Shown: piece by piece, positions 1-8,363 of the stretch
Layout of the letters: each line of letters begins with the position of its first letter
Numbering within the stretch: the first letter of the stretch is position 1
Source: DASZIT01 sp963770635
Lineage (GTDB): Bacteria; Actinomycetota; Acidimicrobiia; Acidimicrobiales; RAAP-2
Direction: 5' to 3'
NCBI GenBank assembly: GCA_963770635.1
Contig: CAVYQI010000002.1
Coordinates: 62,001 to 126,000, forward strand
DNA: 64,000 nt
Program-made: the position numbers and the translations under genes
Notes under the pieces: generated by a model
What the model was told of the DNA's origin: nothing
The model's input: the letters and a program-made list of their open reading frames with translations, nothing else
The model's database searches: none

Positions 1-2
1 TC

Positions 3-332
3 GGGTTCCCCACCGCCAATCTGGACATCCCCACCACCATTGCCATTCCGGCGTCCGGCATCTACGCCGGTTGGTACGACCGGCCCGACGGCACCCGGTG
101 GCGGGCGGCGATTTCGGTCGGGAAGCGCCCGACCTTCTACGGCGCCGAAGGCGAGCTGCTGGTGGAGGCCTACCTGCTCGACTTCTCCGGTGATCTCTAT
201 GGGGAGGAGGGCCGGCTGTCCTTCGTCGGGCGGCTGCGCCCGGAGCTGGCCTTCGACTCGGTGGACGAACTGGTCGCCCAGATGCACCGGGACGTCGACG
301 CCACCCGGACTCTGCTGTCCGAGAACCCGTAG
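3..332 (+). CDS. ribF: Riboflavin kinase/FAD synthetase, C-terminal part
   Basis: Last 109 codons of a bifunctional flavokinase/FAD synthetase, truncated by the window edge. The frame enters at base 3 and stops with TAG at 330-332. The first visible residues, GFPTANL, are the metal/nucleotide-binding signature of the riboflavin kinase domain. They are followed by GIYAGWY, VGKRPTF and EAYLLDF, the conserved strands of that beta-barrel, and by the usual C-terminal helix. The enzyme makes FMN from riboflavin and then FAD in the cytoplasm. It ends 16 bases before the convergent membrane-protein gene. Confidence 0.9.
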   Translation, partial: GFPTANLDIPTTIAIPASGIYAGWYDRPDGTRWRAAISVGKRPTFYGAEGELLVEAYLLDFSGDLYGEEGRLSFVGRLRPELAFDSVDELVAQMHRDVDATRTLLSENP

Positions 333-348
333 TCCACCGGAATCGGGC

Positions 349-1524
349 TCAGGAGTAGTCCGGCTCCGAATTCGGGTCAAGGGACCGTCGACGACCGGAG
401 GGAGGGATGACGACCGCGGGCCGGAGATCGGCCAGGACCGAGGGAGTCCGCTGAGGCGGTCGTCGAGGCGCCACCACCCCGGAGCGGAGATAGCGCCGGT
501 TGCCGGACCACGGAGCCGGAGGCGCGGTGAGCCGCTCGCACAAGCGGTAGGCCACCGACTCGTAGTTGACCCGCCAGCCTCGGAAGTCGGGCCAGGCGGT
601 CTCCGCGGTCCGGTCCATCGGGAACCCGACATGCTCGAGCATCTTGACCGCTTCCTCGAACTCCTCGAAGGTCAGGGTGATGGGCCCTTCCGGATTCGGA
701 TCGGGGTCGATCTCATAGCCCAGCGCTTTGCCGATCCGGTTGAGGGCGGTGAAGCCCATGCGCAGGCACAGGCGCGACTGGGACGAGGCGCTGCTCGGGT
801 CGAGGGCGAGGTGCATGGCGGCACCGTCGAGCACCGCCAGCAGCCCCACCAGCCAGGAGAACCAGGGGTCGGGTGATCGGAACAGCAGCATGACCGGATA
901 GTTGACATGGCTCTCGGCCAGATCGGCTGACCACGCTTCCCACGACGCGTAGAAGTCCGGCAGGGTGTCGATGATGCCGACCAGCTGATGACGGGCGAGC
1001 AGTTCGGGGCCCCAGGCCGGAACTCCGGCCCGGCTCTCCAGCATCGCCACCAGGCTCTCTCGCCGGTTGTAGGCCTGGTAGAGGGACGGAAGGTAGGCGA
1101 TCTGGAGGGTGACGACGATCACCCAGCTGGCCCCGGCGGCGATGTCCACCGCCTGGTTCGCCGTCCCCCGGAGATTGATGGTCCCGACGGTCAGGACTGC
1201 TCCGGTGCTCTGGATCAGCGCCGACCCGAGGTTGTGGGTGGTCCCCTCGAGCATCAGCCCGTAGCCCACGATGAGGCACACACCCCAAAAAGCGAGTTGG
1301 ACCACCAGGGCGACCGGGGCGATGGGGGCCAGCAGTGCATCCTTCCGTTCGTAGGTCGCAGCCAGACGGGACAATCCGACGAAGACGAGCCGGACCCATC
1401 GGTTGACCATCAACCCGACCCGGCCGAACCCCCGGGGCTCCCTCGGCAGCACGATGGTGAACAGCACGCTGGCCGCGGTGGAAAGCACCACAATGAGTCC
1501 GATGACGAAGAGCAGGACCCTCAT
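349..1524 (-). CDS. Membrane protein with a channel-like pore segment
   Basis: 391 residues. Hydrophobic segments lie near residues 4-26, 70-92, 100-118 and 128-150, followed by a long soluble C-terminal half rich in Trp and acidic residues. Between the third and fourth segments the sequence STGAVLTVGTINL looks like the pore helix and TVG filter of two-helix potassium channels, though the usual GYG is GTI here. Similar unnamed proteins occur in actinobacteria. Start is ATG. The function is unknown; ion conduction is only suggested by the pore-like segment. Confidence 0.7.
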   Translation of the reverse strand: MRVLLFVIGLIVVLSTAASVLFTIVLPREPRGFGRVGLMVNRWVRLVFVGLSRLAATYERKDALLAPIAPVALVVQLAFWGVCLIVGYGLMLEGTTHNLGSALIQSTGAVLTVGTINLRGTANQAVDIAAGASWVIVVTLQIAYLPSLYQAYNRRESLVAMLESRAGVPAWGPELLARHQLVGIIDTLPDFYASWEAWSADLAESHVNYPVMLLFRSPDPWFSWLVGLLAVLDGAAMHLALDPSSASSQSRLCLRMGFTALNRIGKALGYEIDPDPNPEGPITLTFEEFEEAVKMLEHVGFPMDRTAETAWPDFRGWRVNYESVAYRLCERLTAPPAPWSGNRRYLRSGVVAPRRPPQRTPSVLADLRPAVVIPPSGRRRSLDPNSEPDYS

Positions 1525-1679
1525 CGCGCCGAAGGGGTCGGGTCGCTCATCGGCCCATTATTCCCTGCCGCACTCCCTACTCGCTGTGTAGGCGCAGGCC
1601 AAGGACATGCCGGGGCCATCGAGGGTGCTCCGGCACGTGGCTCGGGCGGCGACCGACCGGCCTGGCTACGCTGCGGGCC

Positions 1680-2099
1680 GTGCCGGTTGTCAGCCACCAA
1701 ACCATGGGGTGGCTGCGGACGGCGGTAGGGGCGGCGCTCATCCTCGCACCCAAGGTGCCGATGGGTTTCTCCGGACGGGAGGAGCCGACGGGCGCCTCGG
1801 TGCTGCTGATGCGGACGATCGGGATCCGTGACCTGGTGCTGGGCCTGGGCACCGTCACCTCGGCACGATCGAGCGACGGGACCGAAGGGAGCAATGACGT
1901 CCGCCGCTGGACGTCGATGGCCATGACCAGCGACTCGATCGATACCGTGGTCAGCCTGGCTAGCTTCCGGTCCATCGGGAAGCGGGACTCCGTCGCCGCC
2001 GCGGTGTTGGCGTTCGTGTTCGTTTGTGGCGACTACCTGGCGCTGCGGCCGAGGGCCGGTGCCACCCCGGTGGTCCCGGGCCCGCCGCCGATCTCCTGA
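1680..2099 (+). CDS. Small integral membrane protein, DUF4267-like
   Basis: 139 residues with about three hydrophobic segments (LRTAVGAALILAP, VLLMRTIGIRDLVLGLGTV, DSVAAAVLAFVFVCGDYLAL) and a central RRWTSMAMTSDSIDT stretch. This pattern resembles small DUF4267-type membrane proteins. The GTG at 1680 opens the frame; ATG at 1704 is an equally good start because neither has a clear ribosome site. It is transcribed away from the neighbouring minus-strand gene. No function can be assigned. Confidence 0.6.
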   Translation: MPVVSHQTMGWLRTAVGAALILAPKVPMGFSGREEPTGASVLLMRTIGIRDLVLGLGTVTSARSSDGTEGSNDVRRWTSMAMTSDSIDTVVSLASFRSIGKRDSVAAAVLAFVFVCGDYLALRPRAGATPVVPGPPPIS

Positions 2100-2183
2100 G
2101 CACGAGGGATCGTCGAGCGAACTCATCGAGCGGGCGAGAGGCTCCATCGCCATCACCATCGCCGGTCGCCGGGTAGGCGATCA

Positions 2184-2597
2184 TCACGAGGGCCAGGCCC
2201 GCCACCCGCGGATGTCGATGGCGATGACCGGGCCGGGTGGTGGCTGACGGACATATTCCGCGTACTTGGCCGTGAGTTCGCCAAGTGCTCGGTCGAACTC
2301 GGTGCCGGATCCGATGATCCGAGCGGTCCCGTCGATCCGAACCCACCACAGCGCCGACCAGTCCTCCTCGTAGTGGTCGACCAGAAGCGTCGCCGAGGGG
2401 TTGGCCCGCAGGTTTTCCAGGCGTTGCAGAGCCGGAGTTGACTTCGGCTTGGCATCCACCGCCGAGTAGACAACCTGGCCCGATGTGCTCAAGGTGAAGC
2501 AGCACGCCACCACATGAGGATGGCCGTCGGACCTGACGGTGGCCAGATGCCCCACCCGAGCCTCCTGCACCCGCCGGCGCATGGTCCAGTCGTCCAT
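2184..2597 (-). CDS. PPOX-class F420/FMN-dependent split-barrel protein
   Basis: 137 residues of a split beta-barrel flavin/F420-binding fold. Visible marks are the N-terminal VGHLATVRSDGHPHV, the middle LRANPSATLLVDHYEEDW and the WWVRIDGTARII strand, in the order and length typical of the TIGR03668 group. Members bind F420 or FMN and reduce small molecules; the substrate is unknown here. It starts at ATG and lies 44 bases downstream of another split-barrel gene on the same strand, so the pair may be co-transcribed. Confidence 0.8.
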   Translation of the reverse strand: MDDWTMRRRVQEARVGHLATVRSDGHPHVVACCFTLSTSGQVVYSAVDAKPKSTPALQRLENLRANPSATLLVDHYEEDWSALWWVRIDGTARIIGSGTEFDRALGELTAKYAEYVRQPPPGPVIAIDIRGWRAWPS

Positions 2598-2641
2598 CCC
2601 CCGACGCTAAGTCGATACCGAAGGAACGGGCCCGACCGCGC

Positions 2642-3106
2642 CTAGCCGAGCGTCCACTTGCCGGTCTGTTGGAAGCTCTCCCGGCCCGCCCATCCCGCCG
2701 TCCGCCAGGCGAGGACGGTCTCGGGTACCACCACGGTCAGACGGCCGTATCGGTCCACGTCGTAGGACCAGTCGTACTTCCGGTCGTATTCCGCCACCAC
2801 TTCGGCATCGCTGGAAGGACCGTAGGTGCGGCCTTCGACGATCACGACCTCCGTACCGCTATCCAGATGCACGGTTACGGTGGGGTCGGTGGCCAGCGCC
2901 TTGATCGTCACCGGGGTGCCGATGCTCAGGTAGAGGTGGTCTCCCAGCCAGACGCCCCACACTGGGCGGGGATGCGGGTGGCCTTCGGTGCGCGCCGTCA
3001 CCCAGTAGGTGCCGGCCTGGCGCAACTGCTCATTGACCCAGTCCCAGTCCAGCAATTCGGTTTCGCTGGCTTGGCCGTAGAGTCGGAGGGCGGTGGGCCG
3101 GGTCAC
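2642..3106 (-). CDS. Pyridoxamine 5'-phosphate oxidase-family protein
   Basis: 154 residues with a GTG start. The fold marks are YWVTARTEGHPHPRPVWGVW (strands 1-2), LYLSIGTPVTIKALATDP and VHLDSGTEVVIVEG, typical of FMN or F420 split-barrel oxidoreductases used by actinobacteria as general reductases. The C-terminal VLAWRTAGW segment is common in this subgroup. It sits just upstream of a related gene on the same strand. Substrate unknown. Confidence 0.8.
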   Translation of the reverse strand: MTRPTALRLYGQASETELLDWDWVNEQLRQAGTYWVTARTEGHPHPRPVWGVWLGDHLYLSIGTPVTIKALATDPTVTVHLDSGTEVVIVEGRTYGPSSDAEVVAEYDRKYDWSYDVDRYGRLTVVVPETVLAWRTAGWAGRESFQQTGKWTLG

Positions 3107-3205
3107 ACTCCGACAGTAGCCAGATCCGCGACCCGACTCTCGCGAGCGTCGGCATCATTGAATAGGGGCGGGCGGGCCTGGGCCCACCCCTCCGTCGCGC
3201 CTCCG

Positions 3206-5051
3206 TCACCCCGCCGGAGCCGGACCGAGGAGCTCGGTCCGGAGCTCGCGCTTCAACGCCTTGCCCGCCGGATTGCGGGGCAACGGCTCGGAACGGAACC
3301 AGAACCGGGACGGCACGCTGAAGCCGGCCAACCGCTCCTTCACGAACCGGGCCAACTCGTCGCCCTCCACGTCGGTGCCGGGACGGAGCACGATCACCGC
3401 GCCGACCTCTTCGCCCAGCACCGGGTGGGGGACCCCGATGACGGCACAGTCGGCCACCGCCGGGTGTTCGAACAGGGCCGCCTCCACCTCGACGCAGTAG
3501 ACGTTCTCGCCGCCCCGGATGATCATGTCCTTGGCCCGGTCGACGATATGGACGAATCCCTCCTCGTCGATGCGGGCCACGTCCCCGGTGTGCAGCCATC
3601 CCCGGCTGAACGCCGCCGCCGTCTCCTCCGGCCGGTTCCAGTAGCCGCGGACGACATTGGGGCCGCGGATCCACAACTCCCCGGTGCGGTCGGGGTCCAC
3701 CGGCTGGCCCAGCGGAGGTTCCTCCCCGTCGTAGTCCTCGGGGACCACGGCCACGTCGCAGACCGGCGCCGGCGGGCCGACACTGGTCGGCTTGCGGACG
3801 TAGTCGTCCCCGTTGTTCATGGTGGACATGGCCGAGGTCTCGGTCAGGCCGTACCCGTTGCCCGGCGACCCGGCCGGGAAGTGCTCGGTGATCCGGCGGA
3901 CCAGGTCCGGCGGGCACGGCGCCCCGCCGTAGGAGATCGACTTCACCGAGGAGACGTCGCGCTTGGCGAAGTCGGGCGAGTCGATCACTTGCATGACCAT
4001 GGTCGGCACGCCGCCGAAGATGGTGATCCGCTCCCGCTCGATGAGCTCGAGCGCCCGCTCCGGGACGAAGTGGTGCATCATCACCAGCTTCCCGCCGGCG
4101 GCGATATTGGTCACCAGGATGGCGTGGCAGCCGGTGGCGTGGAACAGCGGGACCGACAGCAGGTTGGCGTTCTGGGTCCCGCTGGCGGTGTCTACCCCCC
4201 CGGTGCGCCCGCGCGGAGCCGACGGTGGCCACGAAGAACAGGTTCATCAGGTTGGAGGCGCTGTTGCGGTGGGTCCCGACCGCACCCTTCGGCCGCCCGG
4301 TGGTGCCGGAGGTGTAGAAGATGGTGGCGTCGTCGTCGGGATCGATGTCGGCGGGAGGGAGGGTGACGCCTTCGGCCGGGGTGCCGACCGCTTCGGCGAA
4401 CGGGACCACCGGCACCGGCTCCAGGCCGGGGCGCTCGACCACCGACCCCACCGCCGACCGCCGCCCGCCGGTCTCGAGGTGCTCCTCGCTGGTGACGATC
4501 ACCGCCCGCAGGTTGGGCAGCTCGCCCAGATGGGGGCGGATCCGGGCCTCGCGCTCCTCGTCCACGAACGCCACCGAGGTGCCGGAGTCGAGCAGCCCGT
4601 AGGCGAGCTCCGGGCCTGTCCACCAGGCGTTGATCGGGACCACCACCGCGCCCACCGCGATGGCGGCCCAGAACGCCTCCACCCACTCAGGCAGGTTCCG
4701 CATGGCGATGGCCACCCGGTCTCCCTTGGTGATGCCGAATCGATCGGCCAGGGCGTGCCCGAGCGAGGCGACGATACGGAAGTGCTCGGCGAAGGTCACC
4801 CGCTCGTCCTCGTAGACCAGGAAGTCCTTGTCCCCGTGGAGGGCCGACAGCTCCAGGACGGTACGGAGGCTCGCCGGCGCGCTCTTCCAGGTCCGGGTCG
4901 GGACCCCCCGGATGGTCACCTCCTCCATCTCGAACATCTGGCCGGGTGCGGTGAGGGTGGCGGTGGCCTCGGCCAGAGTCGGTGCAGGGCCGGCGGCGTC
5001 AGCGGTCGCCACCGCGGCAGCCGCGCCGGTGTCCTCGGCGGTATCGGTCAT
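3206..5051 (-). CDS. Acyl-CoA synthetase (AMP-forming), one frameshift
   Basis: Class I adenylate-forming ligase of about 615 residues that activates a carboxylate, probably a fatty acid, to acyl-AMP and then acyl-CoA. The N-terminal part shows the P-loop-like IFYTSGTTGRPKGAVG; the C-terminal part shows GYGLTET, GELWIRGPNVVRGYW, GWLHTGDVARID and the hinge/lysine region PRNPAGKALKRELR. The two halves are in different frames that meet at a run of seven C at 4195-4201, consistent with one extra base. The start ATG at 5051 has AGAGAGGA before it and overlaps the end of orn by 53 bases. Confidence 0.85.
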
Positions 5052-5664
5052 GACTGGTCCTCTCTCGGTTGACCGTCCGGTGCGGGTGGGCTCTCGACCT
5101 CCCCGGCTCCTGGCGGTGTTCCTCCCCCGAGTCCCCCCGGAAGACGGTTCTACGGTAATAGGCCAACTCGGCCACGCTTTCACGGATGTCCCCCATGGCC
5201 CGGTGGCCCCCGGCCTTGGCGGGGGCGGCGGCCAGGACATCCGGATACCACCTGGTGACCAGCTCCTTGACCGTGGACACGTCCACCGACCGGTAGTGCA
5301 GGTAGTTCTCGATCTCGGGCAGGAACGCGGCCAGGAACCGCCGGTCGGTCCCGATCGAGTTGCCGGCCAGGGGCACGGTCCGGGGCTTGGGCACGTGGGC
5401 ACGGATGAAGTCGAGGGTGGCGGCGCCGGCCTCCTCCAGGGTGAGGGTGGAGGCGGCCATCTCGGCCAGCAGGCCGCTCTTGGTGTGCATCTCCCGCACG
5501 AAGTCGTCCATCCGCTCGAGCGAGTCGGCCGGGGTGGCAATGACCAGGTCGGGCCCCTCGGCCACCAGTTGGAGCTCATCGTCGGTCACCAGGGTGGCAA
5601 TCTCGACGATGACGTGTCGCTCGAGGTCCAGGCCGGTCATTTCCAGGTCCATCCAGACGAGCAC
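4999..5664 (-). CDS. orn: Oligoribonuclease
   Basis: 221 residues, GTG start. DEDDh 3'-5' exoribonuclease that degrades 2-5 nt RNAs and pGpG. Motif Exo I is WMDLEMTGLD, Exo II lies in VPLAGNSIGTDRRFL, and Exo III is HRAMGDIRESV with the catalytic His and Asp. The family usually ends soon after Exo III (about 180-200 residues). Here about 30 Arg-rich residues follow and run into the acyl-CoA ligase gene, so the tail may be non-functional read-through. Confidence 0.92.
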   Translation of the reverse strand: MLVWMDLEMTGLDLERHVIVEIATLVTDDELQLVAEGPDLVIATPADSLERMDDFVREMHTKSGLLAEMAASTLTLEEAGAATLDFIRAHVPKPRTVPLAGNSIGTDRRFLAAFLPEIENYLHYRSVDVSTVKELVTRWYPDVLAAAPAKAGGHRAMGDIRESVAELAYYRRTVFRGDSGEEHRQEPGRSRAHPHRTVNRERTSHDRYRRGHRRGCRGGDR

Positions 5665-5792
5665 GCCCGGTGACGCTACCGGGTGGCTGGCCTGCGGCCC
5701 AATCTGACGGTTGGTCAGAGAAAATCGGGACCACTGGGGACGATAACGTCGTAGGAACCGATCGGGGGACGAGGGGTAGGGGTCGACACCAG

Positions 5793-6314
5793 ATGTCCGA
5801 ACCGAGGGAAGTGGTGGCGTTGACGGTGAGCACGGCAGGCGACGGACCTGGTGGGCTGAGCGAGATGGACGCCGGGGCCATTCAGGTGCCCGTCCTCCGC
5901 CTGGATGCCGAGCTGCCTCTGTTGACCTACGCCCGGGACGGGGACGCCGGTGCTGACTTGATCGCCCGGTCGGGGGTGACCCTGGTCGCTGGCGGGGGGC
6001 GGGCGACGGTGCCGACCGGGATCGCCATCGCCCTTCCTTACGGCTATGCCGGGTTCGTCCAACCCCGCAGCGGGCTGGCGCTGCGGCACGGGGTGACCTG
6101 TCTGAACACCCCGGGGCTGATCGACTCGGGCTACCGGGACGAGATCGCAGTGTTGCTGATCAATACTGACCCGACTGCCGACTACGAGGTCCACCGCGGC
6201 GACCGGATCGCCCAGCTGGTGGTCCAGCGGGTGGCCCAGGCGGTGTTCACCGAGGTCGATGAGCTGTCGTCGAGCCAGAGGGGCACGGGTGGCTTCGGGT
6301 CCACCGGGAGGTAG
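5793..6314 (+). CDS. dut: dUTP diphosphatase
   Basis: Trimeric dUTPase that hydrolyses dUTP to dUMP and PPi, keeping uracil out of DNA. All five motifs are present in order: DAGADL, PRSGLALR, GLIDSGYRDEIAVLLIN, GDRIAQLVV and the C-terminal RGTGGFGSTG. The chosen ATG at 5793 follows GAGGGGTAGGGG. An ATG at 5866 would also keep every motif and remove an unusual 25-residue leader. The stop is 7 bases before the wax ester synthase start, so the two genes are probably co-transcribed. Confidence 0.92.
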   Translation: MSEPREVVALTVSTAGDGPGGLSEMDAGAIQVPVLRLDAELPLLTYARDGDAGADLIARSGVTLVAGGGRATVPTGIAIALPYGYAGFVQPRSGLALRHGVTCLNTPGLIDSGYRDEIAVLLINTDPTADYEVHRGDRIAQLVVQRVAQAVFTEVDELSSSQRGTGGFGSTGR

Positions 6315-6321
6315 CCCCGGT

Positions 6322-7826
6322 ATGCGGCGACTGACCGGGCTCGACGGCGCCTTTCTGGCCTTCGAGTCCCCGACCACCCACCTGCACATCGCCGGGGTGC
6401 TGGTCTTCGACCCGGCCGAGGTGCCGGGTGGGGTGGGGTTCCGCCAGATCCGGGACATGGTGGCCAGCCGGGTGTCACGGGTCCCGCCATTCCGCCGCCG
6501 GATGGTCGAGGTCCCGTTCGGGCTCCAGCACCCGACCATGGTGGACGATCCCGATTTCGACATCGACTTTCACGTGCGACGGGCCAGCCTGCCCCAGCCG
6601 GGTGGGCAGGCCGAGTTGGCCGCCCTGGTGGGCGCCATCGTGGAGCGGCCCCTGGATCGGGGCCGTCCGTTGTGGGAGTTCCACGTGGTCGAGGGTCTCG
6701 AGCACGGTCACGTGGCGGTGGTGACGAAGATCCATCACGCCATCATCGATGGGGTGTCGGGAGCCGAGATCATGGCGGCGTTCTTCGACCTGTCGGCCCG
6801 ACCCTCGGAGTCGGCCAACCGGCCCGACCCGTCCGCGGCGCCGGGGGAAGCAGAGGACGGGGAGCCAGCGTCGACGACCGGGTCGGAGGAGTGGTCACCG
6901 GACCCGGTCCCCGGCGAGGTCGACCAGCTCCGCGATGCGCTCGGCTCGCTCCCCGGCCAGACCGAGGCGGTGGGCAAGACCCTCGGGGCCACCGCCCGCA
7001 CCGTCCGGAACCTCACCGGTCGCAACCGGCAGGTGGAGGGCGCGGTTCCCCCGTTGCCGTTCCAGGCGCCGCGCTCGTCGATCAACCGGGCGATCTCATC
7101 CCACCGGCGGGTGGCTTTTGCGGAGATGCCGATGGAGGACATCGGGCGGGTTCGCCGCGTGCTGGGGGGTACCGTGAACGATGTGGTGCTGGCTTCGGTG
7201 TCCGGCGCCATGCGGGCGTTCTTCTCCGGGCGGGGGGAAACCCTCGAGGGCTCGTTGGTGGCCATGGTCCCGATCTCGGTGCGGAGCGACGCGGAGCGGG
7301 GAGCGTTGGGCAACCGGGTGTCGGCGACGCTGGTGTCGCTGGCCACCGGGGTGGACGACCCGGTGGCGCGCGCCTCCGGCTGATCACCGACGGGACCCGG
7401 ATGGCCAAGGAGCAGCAGGAGACCGTCGGCTCCGAGCTGTTCTCCAGCTGGGCCCAGGCCCTGTTCCCCATGGTGTCCACCCGGGTGTCCCGGTTGGTGA
7501 CCAACCTCCGGCTGTTCGATCGCCTGCCGCCGGTGTTCAACATGGTCGTCTCCAACATTCCGGGGCCCGACGTGGCCCTGTTCATGGCCGGGGCCCGGAT
7601 GGTGGCCATCTACCCGATAGGCCCGGTGGCCGAGGGTGTCGGGGTGAACGTGACGGTGTTCTCGTACCTCGGCACCATGTATGTCGGGGTCCAGGGATGT
7701 TGGGACCTGGTGCCGGATGTGGATGTCATCGCCAACGGGATGGTCGACGCGCTCGGTGACCTTGTCAAGGAGTCCAACCGGCGGGCCCGGCCGGTACCGT
7801 GGTGGCACTCTGACCTGCCGCGTTAG
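6322..7826 (+). CDS. Wax ester synthase/diacylglycerol acyltransferase, one frameshift
   Basis: WS/DGAT family acyltransferase (about 500 residues) that moves an acyl group from acyl-CoA to a long-chain alcohol or diacylglycerol to make storage lipid. The active-site motif is HHAIIDGVSG near residue 140; the C-terminal half carries FNMVVSNIPGP and AIYPIGPV-type motifs. The frame changes at a GCGCGC stretch near 7366-7372: removing GC restores VARLRLITDGT. The start ATG follows GGGAGGTAG and is 7 bases after dut. The acyl-CoA ligase at 3.2-5.0 kb could supply its substrate. Confidence 0.87.
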
Positions 7827-7900
7827 GCCCAACCCCCCGGCCCGACGGACGGCGTCCGGCCCAGGTCAGCGTGATGCGGCTGCTACAGTGAAGCCGCTAC

Positions 7901-7976
7901 GCGGACGTGGCTCAGTTGGTAGAGCACAACCTTGCCAAGGTTGGGGTCGCGGGTTCGAATCCCGTCGTCCGCTCCA
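7901..7976 (+). tRNA. tRNA-Gly (GCC anticodon)
   Basis: Complete cloverleaf: acceptor GCGGACG/CGTCCGC, D-stem GCTC/GAGC, anticodon stem CAACC/GGTTG around loop TTGCCAA (anticodon GCC), T-arm GCGGG-TTCGAAT-CCCGT, discriminator T and an encoded CCA. TACAGT at 7884-7889 is a candidate -10 box. Confidence 0.97.
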
Positions 7977-8014
7977 AAAAAAAATGCGGTTGACCCATTC
8001 GGGGGATTTCTAGT

Positions 8015-8272
8015 TCAGGTGCCGTATGGACGGGTCAGTACCTCCAGGTTGTTCCCCGCTGGGTCTTCGAAGTAGAAGCCACGTCCGTGACCGTTGATCT
8101 GGTTCTCCTGCTGGTGGCCGGGATCAGCCCAGTATGGCAGCCCACGCTCCTGGATACGGGTGAAGATTGCGTCGAACTCCTCTTCGGTGACGAGGAAGGC
8201 ATAGTGGCCGGGGACCGAACCCCAACGGTCGTCGTAGTCGAGGCTGACACCGTTCGCAGTTTCGACGCACAT
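8015..8272 (-). pseudogene. Glyoxalase/VOC-family fragment, N-terminus missing
   Basis: 85 residues matching the C-terminal two thirds of a VOC (glyoxalase/bleomycin resistance) domain: NGVSLDYDD, GHYAFLVTEEEFDAIFTRI, GRGFYFEDPAGNNLEVLTRPYG. The first beta-alpha unit with the first metal ligand is absent. Homologous residues continue upstream of the ATG (SPSAFGPF) but run into a hairpin and then the end of the MFS gene at 8364, leaving no room for a full N-terminus. It looks like the remnant of a gene cut by a rearrangement next to the tRNA. Confidence 0.6.
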
Positions 8273-8296
8273 GAAGGGACCAAAGGCACTCGGAGA

Positions 8297-8326
8297 GCGG
8301 GTCGGCCTGAAGACTTGCCGACCCGC
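8297..8326 (-). terminator. Strong hairpin downstream of the MFS gene
   Basis: Perfect 10-bp inverted repeat, GCGGGTCGGC at 8297-8306 and GCCGACCCGC at 8317-8326, with a 10-base loop. It begins 37 bases after the stop of the minus-strand exporter. No long U-run follows on the minus strand; CCTTT follows on the plus strand. Confidence 0.5.
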
Positions 8327-8363
8327 CCTTTCAACTCCCGGCGCTGAGGGTCGGCCCGGGCAG

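Noticed and set aside
2669..4366. Long plus-strand open frame of 565 codons opposite the acyl-CoA ligase and PNPOx genes
   Set aside because: High-GC antisense shadow: it spans two real genes and an intergenic gap, shows no domain, and its composition is that of reversed codons.
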